Assembly: GCA_002633005.1 (NCBI GenBank)
Contig: NMRA01000311.1
Span: 323,839-387,838, forward strand
Direction: 5' to 3'
DNA: 64,000 nt
Origin: Phoronis australis
Taxonomy: Eukaryota > Phoronida > Phoronidae
Made by a program: the position numbers and the translations under genes. Every line of letters begins with the position of its first letter. Within the stretch, counting starts at the first letter, position 1. The notes under the pieces were generated by a model. The model saw only the letters and a program-made list of their open reading frames with translations, was not told the DNA's origin and made no database searches. Positions 47,301 to 59,100 of the stretch are shown here, in pieces.

Positions 47301-49111
47301 TGCAAAATACGTGTATCAGTCCACTTTCAGATCTGGGATTTTGAAACTGGTAAAAAGATAAAAGATGTTCCTCAAGATATCCTCAATACCTGCAAGGTGA
47401 GTCAAGTCAGCAGGGGGTCTGATTCATGAAAGTGACTTAAGCCCTAAATTTGGTCTTCCACTTCACAATTGGTGAACTAGGGTTTAGCCATTGGCACTTG
47501 ACACTCTAGAAATAATTTTAGATTAGTGACTAGCAGTTATGTGTATGGTCTTAGAATTTTTTTATTTTTGCTCAAGAACATTTAACCAGAAATATTGTGA
47601 AGTGTGAGACTGTTTTTTTGACTTACTTCAGTCTACTTTTTAATGAAGTAGGCTCTCGGTGTTTATTGACAACTTGGTTGTATTCATTGCAGCATGTTAA
47701 GTCAACATTTAATATCAAGTAATATAATGCTTGTTGTATCGTTCTGGTCATATTTATAACACGATATTACTATGTCAACCTCCATGGATTTTTTGTTCAA
47801 AATCTTTGTTTCCTCGCTGCCGATCACTGTCAAATATGGCAGATTAGCGAGTTGAGTACTTTACTAATTGTTCATCACTTACTTAAGCCTTGATTTCATG
47901 GAAGATAACCACAGTGTAATGACCTTAGCAAATGACAGGAAGATCCCGATTGAAAGTCAAGTTTTTTTTTAGTTTTTCTAGTTATTTCATGATTCGGTCT
48001 GCGGCTGACCTATTTAATTCCTGTTCAGTCAATGGCCTCTAAATTATCCATTGTCGTGGTTTAATTGACTTCACGTCAGTCGACAATCATCTTAGTAAAT
48101 CTTAAGTGTTATCAAAATTCGATACAGCAATATTTTGTCCCTGTCTCTACACGACCAGTGACAGCACCAGTAATGTTTGCTTTCGTCTCTCGATAGTTGT
48201 ACTGTGCCCAGTGGGTTGCTCGAGAGTTCATAGTGTGTGGCGGTACTGACCAGAATATGCTGCGACTGATTGACAGGGGCACGCTGAATGTAAGTTACAA
48301 TTTACAATGAAACTTGCTGCTGATCAGGTGCAAAACTGTACCATCCAGCTCATGTTAAGTGCTTTTTGGTGAATTTATTAACTTTTAAGAAGTAACAGAA
48401 TCTGATGCTGTCTTGGACTGTTGGTATCTCTGCAAGTGGTGTTGCTCTCGGTTGTAGTGTTTCAAAGGAATTAATAATCGTTTTAGTTACTGTTAATCAC
48501 AGACGTTGTTGTGCATGTTCGTGTGGAATAGTACACATTATTTGCCAGGATGTGTCTCCATGGTAACACTGCTTTACAATGCACCATGTTTAAAGGGGAA
48601 AGCCACCATTTGTGGTGCATATTCCTAGTTACTGTGTGGAGACATTATTCTCAGTAAATTACTGCTACATAACAAGAGTAATTAACACTGAATAATGTCT
48701 CCACAAGCTAAATGGGGATATGCATTCTGGTTAAAAGGTAACAGCAAAAATGGTACTTGGTTTCCCTTTTGAATACATTGAGCTCTCATATGATTAGTTA
48801 TAATTAATCGACTGCTTATAGAAAGTCACACTCTTAGTAGTCAGATAGTACTAAATAAATCTGGTTAACAGTTGACGTCAAATTGGGACGAGTGCGCTTA
48901 CCTGGGCTGCTAAATGAATATTCATTACTCGGTGGCATTCACTTGTCCTGATTGGCTGTAAGTTTTCTTTTTTCCCTTTCAGTCAATTGGCCAAGTGGTA
49001 GACCTCCCACAGGGGGTTTACAGTATTGACAACGATAGGATTGGTACGAACCCAAGGATGTGTCTAGCAGCAGCAAATTATGTCTATGTGATACGACAGG
49101 AGAAGAAGTGA
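35360..49111 (+). CDS. WD40-repeat protein, nine coding exons
   Basis: Exons: 35360-35592, 42445-42529, 43099-43249, 44074-44266, 45702-45810, 46598-46729, 47331-47396, 48197-48289 and 48983-49111 (TGA), giving 396 residues with all phases matching. Exon 1 is a polar Ser-rich N-terminus (SSRRTSSASSRSHGD, around residues 50-65). The rest is a WD40 beta-propeller with repeat ends such as FSPDGTAIAAGQKDGVVKIF, SGMVKFWH, ILVSAGWDNTVQFWD and LTGSWRKDDVLQIWD. There is no enzymatic domain, signal peptide or membrane segment, so it is likely an intracellular scaffold. I do not recognise a named orthologue. Intron 1 (6.9 kb) is full of repeats. A polyA signal is at 49640. Confidence 0.88.
36666..37677 (+). 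mobile_element. hAT-like non-autonomous element with tRNA-like segment, copy 2
   Basis: It begins cataggcggatttag and ends cctagatccgccactg. The ends are inverted repeats matching at 13 of 16 positions (CATAGGCGGATTTAGG against CAGTGGCGGATCTAGG). Flanks aataa on both sides look like a target duplication. Inside, 37350-37412 resembles a tRNA promoter (gtagtggtaacg; ggtcgtgagttcgagtc). It lies in intron 1 of the WD40 gene and has no transposase ORF. Confidence 0.7.
39141..39224. repeat. 30-bp tandem repeat, almost three copies
   Basis: tgtcactgaacagggtgact plus ctgatagttg is repeated without change, the last copy shortened. It is in intron 1 of the WD40 gene. Confidence 0.95.
40230..41570 (-). 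repeat. Satellite-like array in WD40 gene intron 1
   Basis: Degenerate repeats recur with ccctagtggcag, gatggatttgac and tctttggagttctt. The reverse complement matches the array at 59918-61670 (ccaaaaacagac, atggccactag, atccatccgaaaa). It has about three units of roughly 400 bp and is non-coding. Confidence 0.7.
41734..41907 (-). mobile_element. tRNA-derived SINE, left arm of an inverted pair
   Basis: Reverse complement of 41968-42154. It includes ggtctgcatgccacctgttgg and gaacacagaaatacaatcag. On the minus strand the B-box region reads like a worn tRNA promoter (cgagttcaagtc). Confidence 0.7.
41968..42154 (+). mobile_element. tRNA-derived SINE, right arm of an inverted pair
   Basis: The tRNA-like part at 42012-42068 (gatggtcagtggactag; cccgggatcaagtc) is followed by a tail shared with 45515-45677 (gcagaaatcttttcagg). 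The tail ends in an inverted match to the left arm. Confidence 0.7.
45515..45677 (+). mobile_element. tRNA-derived SINE, third copy
   Basis: The tRNA-like part at 45546-45612 has an A-box-like tagctcagtgtactagg and a B box gggttcgagccct, better preserved than in the pair at 41.7-42.2 kb. The copy ends only about 25 bp before the WD40 exon at 45702. Confidence 0.7.
45956..46390 (-). pseudogene. Penelope-like element remnant with GIY-YIG endonuclease part
   Basis: Two overlapping minus-strand frames read QHQVGTNHKPFNTLYRVL, then CLSCHIGETARSLGTRRKEH. This matches the end of the reverse transcriptase linker and the core of the GIY-YIG domain (usual pattern C..C...YIGET.R.L..R..EH). The first frame stops before the second begins, so the copy is dead. 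It lies antisense in the WD40 gene intron after exon 45702-45810. Confidence 0.65.
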
Positions 49112-49639
49112 TACCCCGGCTCCAACTGGGAGAATTGGCGTCATTGTATCCAATGTATATTCTTCCATCCATTTTTCTCCCACATGTGCATTTAATTTAG
49201 TGGGTGCATGATCTCTGTTGTTTCGGTCCGTCTCGGCTTGTAAGTGCCCCCTGGTAGCTATCATTTGGATTCTATTTTACCAAACATCTATTGTAAGTAT
49301 ATCACATGTCAATTTTGCTATTATATTTTATTTCATAGTTGCATACGCTCCCACTCTTCTGCAAATGCAGGTTTTTACAGACAGATCCCAAGGATTATAA
49401 AATTAGTCACTATTTCTTTTGACAGCTGGTTTCCCAAAATTGTCCAACCCTTCTGGTAGTGCCAACTTCTGTTTTATTATCTTCTGCATGTTCTCCAATT
49501 ATATGTTTATTTTCGTTATCAAAATTGTTAATGAAGGTTTACAGCTGTTGATTAGCAGTGATTTATCATAATGATTTTACGTCGTTGTGGCATTCAGTAA
49601 CATGATAACATTTGTTATATATCTTATGTACTTGGTGTG

Positions 49640-49645
49640 AATAAA
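49640..49645 (+). terminator. Polyadenylation signal of the WD40 gene
   Basis: AATAAA about 530 bp after the stop codon, the first in that strand with a T/G-rich stretch following. Confidence 0.45.
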
Positions 49646-52600
49646 GTGAACGTTTTTGTTCAGGTTCTGTGTGGTGTAACTACTCTTTTCTAATCTGCAG
49701 CAAGTGCTTGCAGAATGTCTGCCAGTTGATTTATCCAAGCAGAGTTTTAAGTCAACAGAAATGATCTCTAGAATGTAAAATTTTAAGAATCCCTCCAAAT
49801 CACAGAATTATTTGGTGATCGCTCTGGGTCTCTTGCCATTGGCACTTGGCAGTACCTTGTGGCACATTGGGTTTGCTTAACATTCCATTAACGTCTTCAA
49901 ATTTCTGTTTACTTTTATTTTTTCTATGGAGATAGTTTGCTTTTGTATTATTTGTTCTTGAAAATGTTTTGTGTGACTGGCACCAGTTCCTTGCTAATAT
50001 ACATGCCTTAAACTTTAGTGGTTATGCAGTCATTACCAGCCTTTAAGGCCCGTAGGAGGTTTCCCACATGTATTGACATACATTGTACCTTGTTGTGTTA
50101 CACTTCCCAAGATTGAAGCACGTGTTAATGTTATCTTCCTGATGCACCTTCATTGTCAGATGAGCTAATTACCATAAGGACTAATTTATGAAAATAAACA
50201 ATACCAGTCGTATCTATTGTTTTTGCCTCACTTGATACTGCTATATGCGTTTGCTTTCTTTTATTTTAGTTTATCATAAATTCAAGCCCAACAAAGAGCC
50301 ATGGTAATTTCAATCCTTACTTAGTCAACAAGGCGGACCCGATATTTCGCCCTGTTTAGCGGGCTAATATGGAATCGGGCCTTTTACTCTCGTAAAATCA
50401 GTCTCCTAATATTCCTGAATCTGATAACATTACATTTTCATCATACCAACCTAAGTCGCTGACAATACATTCGTACAGCCATTTTCGACAGAAAGTAGTA
50501 ACGGTTTAGCAATAATCAACGCTTATCAACGTCAATCCAAACGTTTCGTTTTTAATAAACATTATCGTTTTTAATAAACATTATCGTTTTTAATAACGGT
50601 CGAAAAAAGCACTGATTTGTCATTGTTGGGTTCTTGATTTTTTAATACACATCTCCAATTCTCGCCGTTGTCGGACATTCACCATTGTCGGTCACTTTAT
50701 CAGTTACACCCGCTTAAAATACTCTGCCATTCATTCAGTGGGATTTATCTTCAATAGGCGTGCATGTGCCCAGGCACGCTGAATTTCGTCAAGTCTTTGA
50801 AATGGTTCTTTGCTTTATTTTAGAACTTACGGTGGAAGTAGCCTGCAATCTCTTTCACTCTGAGCACGCCCTCTGATCCAAATTAATTCAAATTGTTCCA
50901 TAGATAAATTTAAAATGAATTCTGAGGTGCACACTAAAGTTCTTAGATTTCTCGGAGACCATGGTATACCGAGTTGTCGCCGACGTCTGGTAGTTTAACG
51001 CGCCAGTGAATGATACATGTACCAACAATAGCGAACTGACTCGGGTTATTTGGCCAAGAAACGACTCTCATCTGAGTTAGTTAAGGACAAGTGACTGAGA
51101 TCAGTTAAACACTGGTAAAAAGTGGTAGTTATTTTACCGCGGTTTATAGCGCCGCTTTTATTAGGAATCCATAGTTGCATAGTCGGTCTCCATGTGATGG
51201 CATGAAGTCTAGAGTTGGAAATACAGTAGCTCGGAAATGATTGCTGGAACCGCCGTCCTGGCTTGAAATCTCCGCGAGAAATTTGTGCACAGTGTGCCGG
51301 TAGGATACGTGACGTCTCTCACAAAGCATTGCGGATAAGTGGCGTCCATTTAGGTTATGAAAGACCGTACAACACTGTTCAAATCTGCCTGATTTCAGAC
51401 CATCATATCTTGAAAATGGACGATCGGATCCCATGCTTTACGGGAGCACCTCTCTCCAAAACGTTGTTGGAAATTATTGTAAAATGATCCAATTTTGCAA
51501 GAATTTCTAACAAAAATAAGACTTTATGATTTTTATCAGGAAGAGATAACCATCTCTTCCTGTTTTTATGTATAATACTCAACAGTTACAAAAATGAAAA
51601 CAAACTGGTCGTTTAGAAAACTGTAAGAGTGTTTTCGAATGAAATGTAATCTTGAACATTATCAAGAACTTTGGCCGAGATATTGATACCATTGTTTCGC
51701 TACGATTTGCTGAAAAGACATGCATAACATAGTTTTATTTTTGAATTTCTTTTAGTTGACCACAAAGATAGTCCACGAAATTGAATAAAATATTTTTTAG
51801 AAACTTCCAAAATCGCAAGTGCGTAAGTTTAATTTTTAAATTTCAGCCTAAATCAAATAATGACATCACACTGTATGTCAACAGAAAAAGCTAATATTTT
51901 AGACAGCGAGTACTTAAATTAAGTGAAAACAAGGATCTTTGAAAAGGTATCTTGAAGCACGGGCAAAATCATTTTGTTTCATATACGCAAATTTGACTCA
52001 GCTCTCCATTGGACGCCACCCGATGGACGCAACCCTAATGAAGTTCGTCACTGACAGTATCGAAGGCCAATAACTGTCAACGTCAACCAGGAATCAAACT
52101 AATTTGTGATGGACTATCTGATTGCAAAAACTATTCATTACTTTTTAATATTTTGGTCCCAGTATTTTCAAATTATGTCATGGACCACCTTGGTAAAAAC
52201 CTGAAATTGCAGAACGTGGCGAGTGACAAATCTATGTCACATTTCAAGTCAGAGAATGTCGTTTAGGTGAATAGTTTCGTCAGTTTTATCAGCATAACTC
52301 CAAAGCATCAGTAGACAGATAATTGAGTGGTTATAGCTAAGGTCAGTGACTTGCAAAGTTGTTGCTGTGTAAGTTTCTCACAGCAAGCCGTATCGTACTC
52401 GAAATTTCAAAACCCACTTGCCTCAACAAAATTTTTCACAATTTTCGAATTAAGATCGACAACATGGTGAAACAACATAGGGTGTTAAAACTGTTTTTCT
52501 TTCATAAGGACAGAAGGCTTCTATTCTATTGTTTCCGCGCCGTCCGACTATAGCCGTAGAAGCTCACGGCGCGGGAATCGTAAGTAGGAAAGGGCGTAAC

Positions 52601-53129
52601 CCGGCCAATCGGTATGTGTGCCGTGCCCCCATAGACTATATGGTGCCACTACACAAGTACCTATCCTTTGGGAGTTAAAATAACAGGGCCCTTCCCAGTA
52701 CCACTGAATCCCATTTCAAGGACTCCCCTCGCCTTCGCCTAGTCCCAGCCTAACAGTTTACGACTACTTGATCTGGCAGTGCCCGTCGTGGACGTCTTTC
52801 GGATTGCCGTATTGTGTACTACACATATCAAGTATCATGGACGAATAAACATTTTTAGTTTTTTTCGCAATGTTTCCATTTTAACCACCGTTATTTTTCA
52901 ATGACACTTCCAAACCTAGTCTCCCTGGAGGCTAAGTAGCGTCAGATCGCACCATATTTGCAACGACATGTAAACATAAATCCTAAATGTAGTTATGTAG
53001 GTTATATGTTATTTACTATTTCATATAATTTATGGGTCATGACAAATTCTATTCAAGGGACACTCACACACCCAGTGACTCAGTCATTTCCCTCCTCAAG
53101 CGGGCTGATGCACATACGCGTCTTTTATC

Positions 53130-53975
53130 ATAGGCGGATTTAGATCCAATTTCAAGTGTCAAATTCGGAACACGGCGCAGTCGTAACGGAACATGGCTAA
53201 GTATAGGCTCTCTCGCGATATCCCAGGCGACCGGCAGTGGCGCTGCGCACTACGACTCCGTTTCCGTCGTCTGCTCCACTGTGCAATGAAGAAAATTACT
53301 TCATTTTAAAGAAAATGGAACCCGAGTGACGATGAAAAAATAAAAGCTGCTGGTAAGATGTGAATTTTAATCGAAGCCTTATTGAATCACTCAGAAACTC
53401 ATAATTCTCTCTTTGTCAAACCTTAACTTAAGACCATTTCCAAAGCAATCCGTCATTATAGCCAACACGAAAAACGGATTTCGTCTTTTGTGCAATTGAA
53501 CTATTTTAAATACAACAAATTTGTTACGAACCGATTGCACAAAATACAAAACGTGTAATAAGCATTACAAAAAGAAGTAGGTTTCGCGTGCAAACACTAT
53601 GGACCATAAACAAGTAGGTCTTTTACTATGAAGTGGAAGTTAAATCGTGGTTGTGTAGTGGTAAAGCACGAGCGCTCTATCCTCCAGGTCGTGAGATCTA
53701 GGGTGGAATTTTCAGTTTTTCGCTGTTTGACACGTTCTCTGTATTTTTTTTTGTTTTTTTTTGCCTTTTTTCTTGGATAATACATCAGGAATCAAGGAAA
53801 ATGTTTGATTTTTAGCGGAAAAACAGAAAAATTTCCTGGGCGGGAGGGGGCAAAACCGTTTTGCCCCCTCCCGACCTCCCCCCATTCGGTGCTATGCGCA
53901 TCTACAATCGTGGTTTGCGCAAATGCTTACAGACAAAATGTTGCCCCCCCTTGTGATATCCTAGATCCGCCACTG
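53130..53975 (+). mobile_element. hAT-like non-autonomous element with tRNA-like segment, copy 3
   Basis: It runs from cataggcggatttag to ctagatccgccactg and is colinear with most of 36666-37677. The flank tttat stands on both sides (tttatcat on the right; tttat plus cat on the left), so the target duplication is 5 bp, or up to 8 if cat is not part of the element. The tRNA-like part lies at 53653-53712 (gtagtggtaaagcacgagcg). There is no transposase. Confidence 0.75.
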
Positions 53976-55190
53976 TTTATCATCCGATCCCACCTGATAT
54001 CAACTCACCTCATTCCTTTTCCTACCCGCCGCAATGATTCCAACGCGCTTAGCTGTTATTGTTCATTTCACCGGTGAAGAGGCAGGAAATCACTCAGCTA
54101 AGGGCGGCATCGCAGTGAGGCGCTTTCGTGGCTCTTTTGTACCAAAAGTTGCTGGTTTTTCAATAACATTTTTTTTCACCTACCTAGTTACGTTACATTC
54201 TAGCACGGTCCAGTTACGCGGCGGCTCTCTAAATTTACTGAGAGCACCCAAGGCGTCGGACGTGCGCGCCGATTTTGCGCAGTATTTTTCATTGTTTGCA
54301 TTTGCTCACATCATTTCCATTGAGTGACTGTCTTGGACTGATGACAACCCGATGACTCTAGTCTCTAACTTCTATTGCGAGTGAGTCATGCGAAGCAGTT
54401 CAATAACCGCATAAAGGATTTTTCCGTCCACTTACCTATTGCACGGCGTACATGTATAGCTTGTATCATAGACCAGACAAAATAGATTCTGATATTAAAT
54501 AAAATTCATCGAGTTAGTTAAATGTAGGATTTCGGTCATTTCTATTTATAGTCGCATATTGTGCTTTCATCATAACTTCTGAAGTTTTTTCCTTAAATAC
54601 CCATGTTTTCGGTTTTATACGAGTTCTTTCCCTTCAGTGCCCGCCTCAGCTCCAATCTTTGTACTTTCTAGTCGAAAGAACTCGCACTTTCTCTGCTCCT
54701 TTTGTGCGAACTCAAGATAAGTGGGGTTATCAGACTGTGCATACATTAAAGTTTATACATATGAGTTTCTAGTCCAAATTGCATTATATCCGTTCTACAA
54801 ACTCAAGTGAAAACTCGAAGTTCCGAGTTCAAACTCGAACTTATACCAATGCAAACTAGGACTAAAAATTATCCACGTACTTATTAATGTACTCGAGCAT
54901 AGAATAGACACTTATCTTGAGTTCGCACAAAAGTAGAGTAGAAAATGCTAAACATACATGTAATTTCGAGTTCCATTTCGAGTAAAAAGATTAGAGACCG
55001 AGCCCAGCGGCCAGTAGTAAAGTTTTATTGGGTTGCCGACTTCTGAATTTGTACACCTCAACGCGACGTCGTTTTTTTTTTTCTTTAATTTTGACCATCT
55101 TGAAAAATCTCAGAGTTTGATTTATCTACCGTATGTATTTTTACACACTTTCTAATGGAACTGTCAACTCTTGGTATTGTTCTGTAACAG

Positions 55191-55411
55191 GGCTTGCCAG
55201 GACCCAGCCATCGCTTATGATTCCGACAATGATAATCCCGCTACCGAGGGTAGCCTACCAACCAAAATACCTACGACCATGCCTACGACTATAAGCATAC
55301 ATCCTGTAAGGCGACCTAGAAAAAATTGGGTCAAACACCACCATCTTTACTCTCCTAGACGGATTTCCCCAGCTGAGGTCGTCACGGGATTGCGTGCAAT
55401 GCAGAGCAAAG
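55191..55411 (+). CDS. Orphan coding-like exon upstream of NIF3L1
   Basis: An open stretch of 73 codons lies between a good acceptor (ttctgtaacag) and a donor (caaag then gtatta). Its product is Pro/Thr-rich, then basic (RRPRKNWVKHHHLYS, RRISPAEVVTGLRAMQSK), which looks like real protein rather than noise. It has no start codon of its own and I recognise no family. It could be an exon of an unseen gene, or a 5' exon of NIF3L1. Spliced to the NIF3L1 acceptor at 56168 it would stop at TGA 56185-56187, overlapping the NIF3L1 ATG. Confidence 0.35.
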
Positions 55412-56183
55412 GTATTAGTAGGAAGTTTTGTTTATGTTCACTTAGGGCCTACTTCCAGATTTGCTGTCCGTGTCGTCCTGTATTTTCCATGCTGGTTCCT
55501 CTGATGTGGACTTAATTGGTCACCCGCCACTGAAGCCGGTCCGAAGTGACAAATGACAGTAATGTTGTTTTTCGCGATAAAGTGGCTTGTTGTTTATCAC
55601 GCCCTGTAGCACATTTCTGCAGTCATGAAAGAGTTAAATCTTCGTGTCTCTAAGCTTGGAGTTGACTGAGGACGAGGGGTGAGTTATTATGGTTACATTT
55701 GTGTTTTGTGGCATACAGTCTCCAGGTGGCAAGACCGTCGGCTCGACTGAGTGCCCAAACAACATGCCAATTGTTATGATGACCTGTGAACTTGCAATAA
55801 ACTAATCGTGATTCTGTTCTCCTCATTGAGACTGTAAACAATGCAAAGGCATGCTCATATGACTGTAAAGGTTCGCAGCTAATAAACCTTCTGAAGCGGC
55901 CAGCAGGGGGTATGTGCGAGTTAAAACTGATTTTAACACTGAGGGAATTTTTAATCACTGTATGGGAATTTTTGGCCAGATGGTTGTAATTTCGCCAGAT
56001 TTTTAAATATTTTCAGGGGGGATGAGGTCGGTATTTGTCTTAATTCAAGGTATTTAGTGTCCTGAATGACACAGGGGTGACGTATATATAAATTGAGCAG
56101 TTGCTGCATGGACGTACAAGTTTTCTGGAACGTCAATTTAACTTAGGAATGCATTGTTTTCTTGCAGTTATTGAGACTCAAGC

Positions 56184-59100
56184 ATGATCTCCATTACAAA
56201 AAGAGTGGGCCTTACTCTTGGCGAAGTTGTGTCGAGGTTGAACAAGTACTCCTCGCCTAGTCTGGCTGAGAGCTGGGACAACGTTGGATTACTTGTAGAG
56301 CCATCTCCGCCCCATGTCATCAACAATGTCTTATTGACCAACGATCTGACAGAGGGAGTGTTGGAGGAAGCACTCACAAAGGAGATCAACTTCATCCTCT
56401 CCTACCACCCCCCTATATTCACTCCTATGAAAAGACTGACGCAAAATACTGCAAAAGAGCGCATTATAGTTAAGTGCATTGAGAGCAGGATTGCTGTCTA
56501 CTCACCACACACGTCATATGACGCCATGGAGAAGGGAGTAAACGATTGGTTACTGGAACCATTTGGTAGGTACATAGTTTAATTAAAAGAGAACGGCTGT
56601 AAATTCAGCATTACAAATACACAGGTTGTGACGTTTAGTGTTTTCTTGCTTGCAGTATGTACTGTCACTAGACTACATGTAGTTGTAAGCTATGTTTGTA
56701 CGAAAGTGATTTGGCCATTCTCGATACAAGACAGTTGCCAACTTGTATTTTTGTTCAGTTATGCAAAGTAACACATTGACCGATTACCACAAACATTTCT
56801 CAAAAAGTGTGTTTAGCCTTCTCTATGCTAATCAGTGTCCAAAGGGGGTAATGAAACCTTTAGTTACCATGCCGGGTAGACAGTACCATCGTTTGAACTG
56901 GGCCAGAAAAGGTGTGGTTCATACACGCCGGGTCTTCGCATAAACTACTAACCTGAAAGCTCAACTCTTAAGCACGGCAGGGAACCCGGGCCATTCTTCA
57001 CGAAACACATTTACAACCCACAGTTTTAGTGCAGTATTTTGTGGCGAGTAGAAATGAAGAGTTAATCCGCGCTCCGAGGCTAGACAGTACCACCGTCTCA
57101 ACTGACAGTGGGGACGGTGGCCATTCCATAGGTCCTCCACACGCCGGAAGCTTTTTGGCCAAATTATGCCTCACACTTCCTAAACCATCAAAGTTATGTT
57201 GCAATAAGTTCCTTTTTCCGCATAGAAGGACACCTTTGGAGGCCGTTGACGTCTTTAATTCCTCCCAACTCAAACATATACTCCCGTAATCAAACTTTTT
57301 TCGAACAGTCCTTTGTTCAATTGTCTAAAGTACTTATAGCAACACGACTGATGATTTAATCAGTGTAAATGCATTTTGTCTCTGCAGGTGAGTGTACGTC
57401 ATCGCCGCTCAAACAGACCATTGCTAAGAGTCATCTGACGAAGGGAGGGTTCAGGGTAGACATCAATTGCGACAAAGACACTGCTTTGCAGTTGCAACTT
57501 GATTTGACGGCTACCTCAGGAATTGTTTCATACCAATGTTTCGAGTAAGTTGAAAACGGACCATTTGATGAATTTCAAAACGCCAAAAGGATCTCGTAGG
57601 GCCTATCTGTATAATTCCACGGTGACTAGTCTCGGTAGGGGTACTTTCACTGACTTGGTAAATTGGAACAGGGTTACCTGTCGCTGATTAAGTTCACTGT
57701 CATATGTCTGAGTAAGTTTGCTGGGTGAGGTAGTCCCATCTTGGGGATATTTTCTTAAAAAAAACCCAGGATGTTTGGACTGGGAAAACCTACGATTGGT
57801 ATATGTGTGTGTGTGTGTGGGTGTGGGTGTGTGTGTGTGTGTGTGTGAGTGTGTGTGAGGTTAGGGGAAATTTCATTGATCAAAGTCCGTACAACAGTAG
57901 AGATTTTGGCTCTTGAGCGGCCCACCCTACTTAGTCATATTGTAAATGTAGGTAATATTACTATTTACCTCGGAGAAATTCCTTTTCAATTATGGCAAAT
58001 ATGTTTTAATTTAAATTTACAATCCTCGCATTGAAAATCGAATTCAGAAGTAAGGCAGGGGTTATCATTTCTTGATTTCTATGCTTATACTGTGGCTGGA
58101 ATGTAACGAACAGGCTTTGTTTTTCAGTAAATAATCTTTATTCTATCTTACTTTAACTTGTATACTTGCCACCTGCTGATATACTCTTCATTGACTTTAA
58201 AAGTGGCTATAAGCAACTGAACCTCGCGGCATATTTTGAGTTATAATGAAGAGCAAATTGTTGTTCGCAGGACTCATTTGGACGTAGAAGAAGAAAGCAA
58301 ATTAAGTGTTGTCTGTGACGACAGTGGTTTGCTGAACGTGCTGAATTTCCTCAAGACCTACGAAGAAAGTGTTAAGAGTAATACTGAGGTCATTCAGTTA
58401 GAAAAGGTGAGGTGGTGAGACTCGATTATGTCATATGTAATGGGGAATGATATTGAGACTCTTTTCATGGATTCATTCTAAGCTCATATTTTAGTGGCCC
58501 ATTGTATGATTACAACGAAGAGAGCAGACACTTCTTTTTTGTATTTTATATTTAATGTCAAAAAGTTTGAATGTGAGTGAAACTTTCATTGTTTATGTCG
58601 TCTTGTCTAGTTTCATTTCCAAACAATTCAAACGAGTCAAAAAGAGTAAAAAATACAGGCTGTATGTTGAACGTACAGTTGATATAAATGAATTTTGTGT
58701 TTCTATTAGTCCCGCCTCCCTGATATAAGAACATGGTTATATTCCATAAGTTTGTCTCATTTCTCAATCTTCATTTTTCTTGAACTCTAGCCTCCCTTGC
58801 CAGGCGTAGGCAGCGGCAGATTGGCCATTTTGAAAACCAAGCTTAGCGTGCAGGAAGTCGTGGACTTGATTAAACATCATCTAGATCTCCAACATGTGCG
58901 ACTTGCCTTGGGCAGGAACAAGGAAATGTGTAAGTATACCTGTGCGCATGCCTGAACGTGCATCCTACCATAGGACTACTTCTCCAAGGCGCTAAATTCC
59001 TTTGTCTTTTGACTAAAATTTCGTCTATGTCTGGTGTATTCTGTTTCACGAATACAGGCTAAGGCTAAAAGTCAGAAAATCTGTTTATGACTCAAAGCTA

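Larger units (their letters stand above)
49112..56183. other. Intergenic region between the WD40 gene and NIF3L1
   Basis: Contents: the WD40 3' UTR to about 49660 (AATAAA at 49640-49645), a 23-bp tandem repeat near 50545-50600 (taataaacattatcgttttt), a hAT-like element at 53130-53975 and an orphan coding-like exon at 55191-55411. A 96-codon minus ORF (51144-51434) has no family features. I see no complete gene. Confidence 0.5.

Noticed and set aside
51144-51434. 96-codon minus ORF
   Set aside because: No domain, no supporting exon on either side; could be part of a CpG-rich promoter but I cannot show it.
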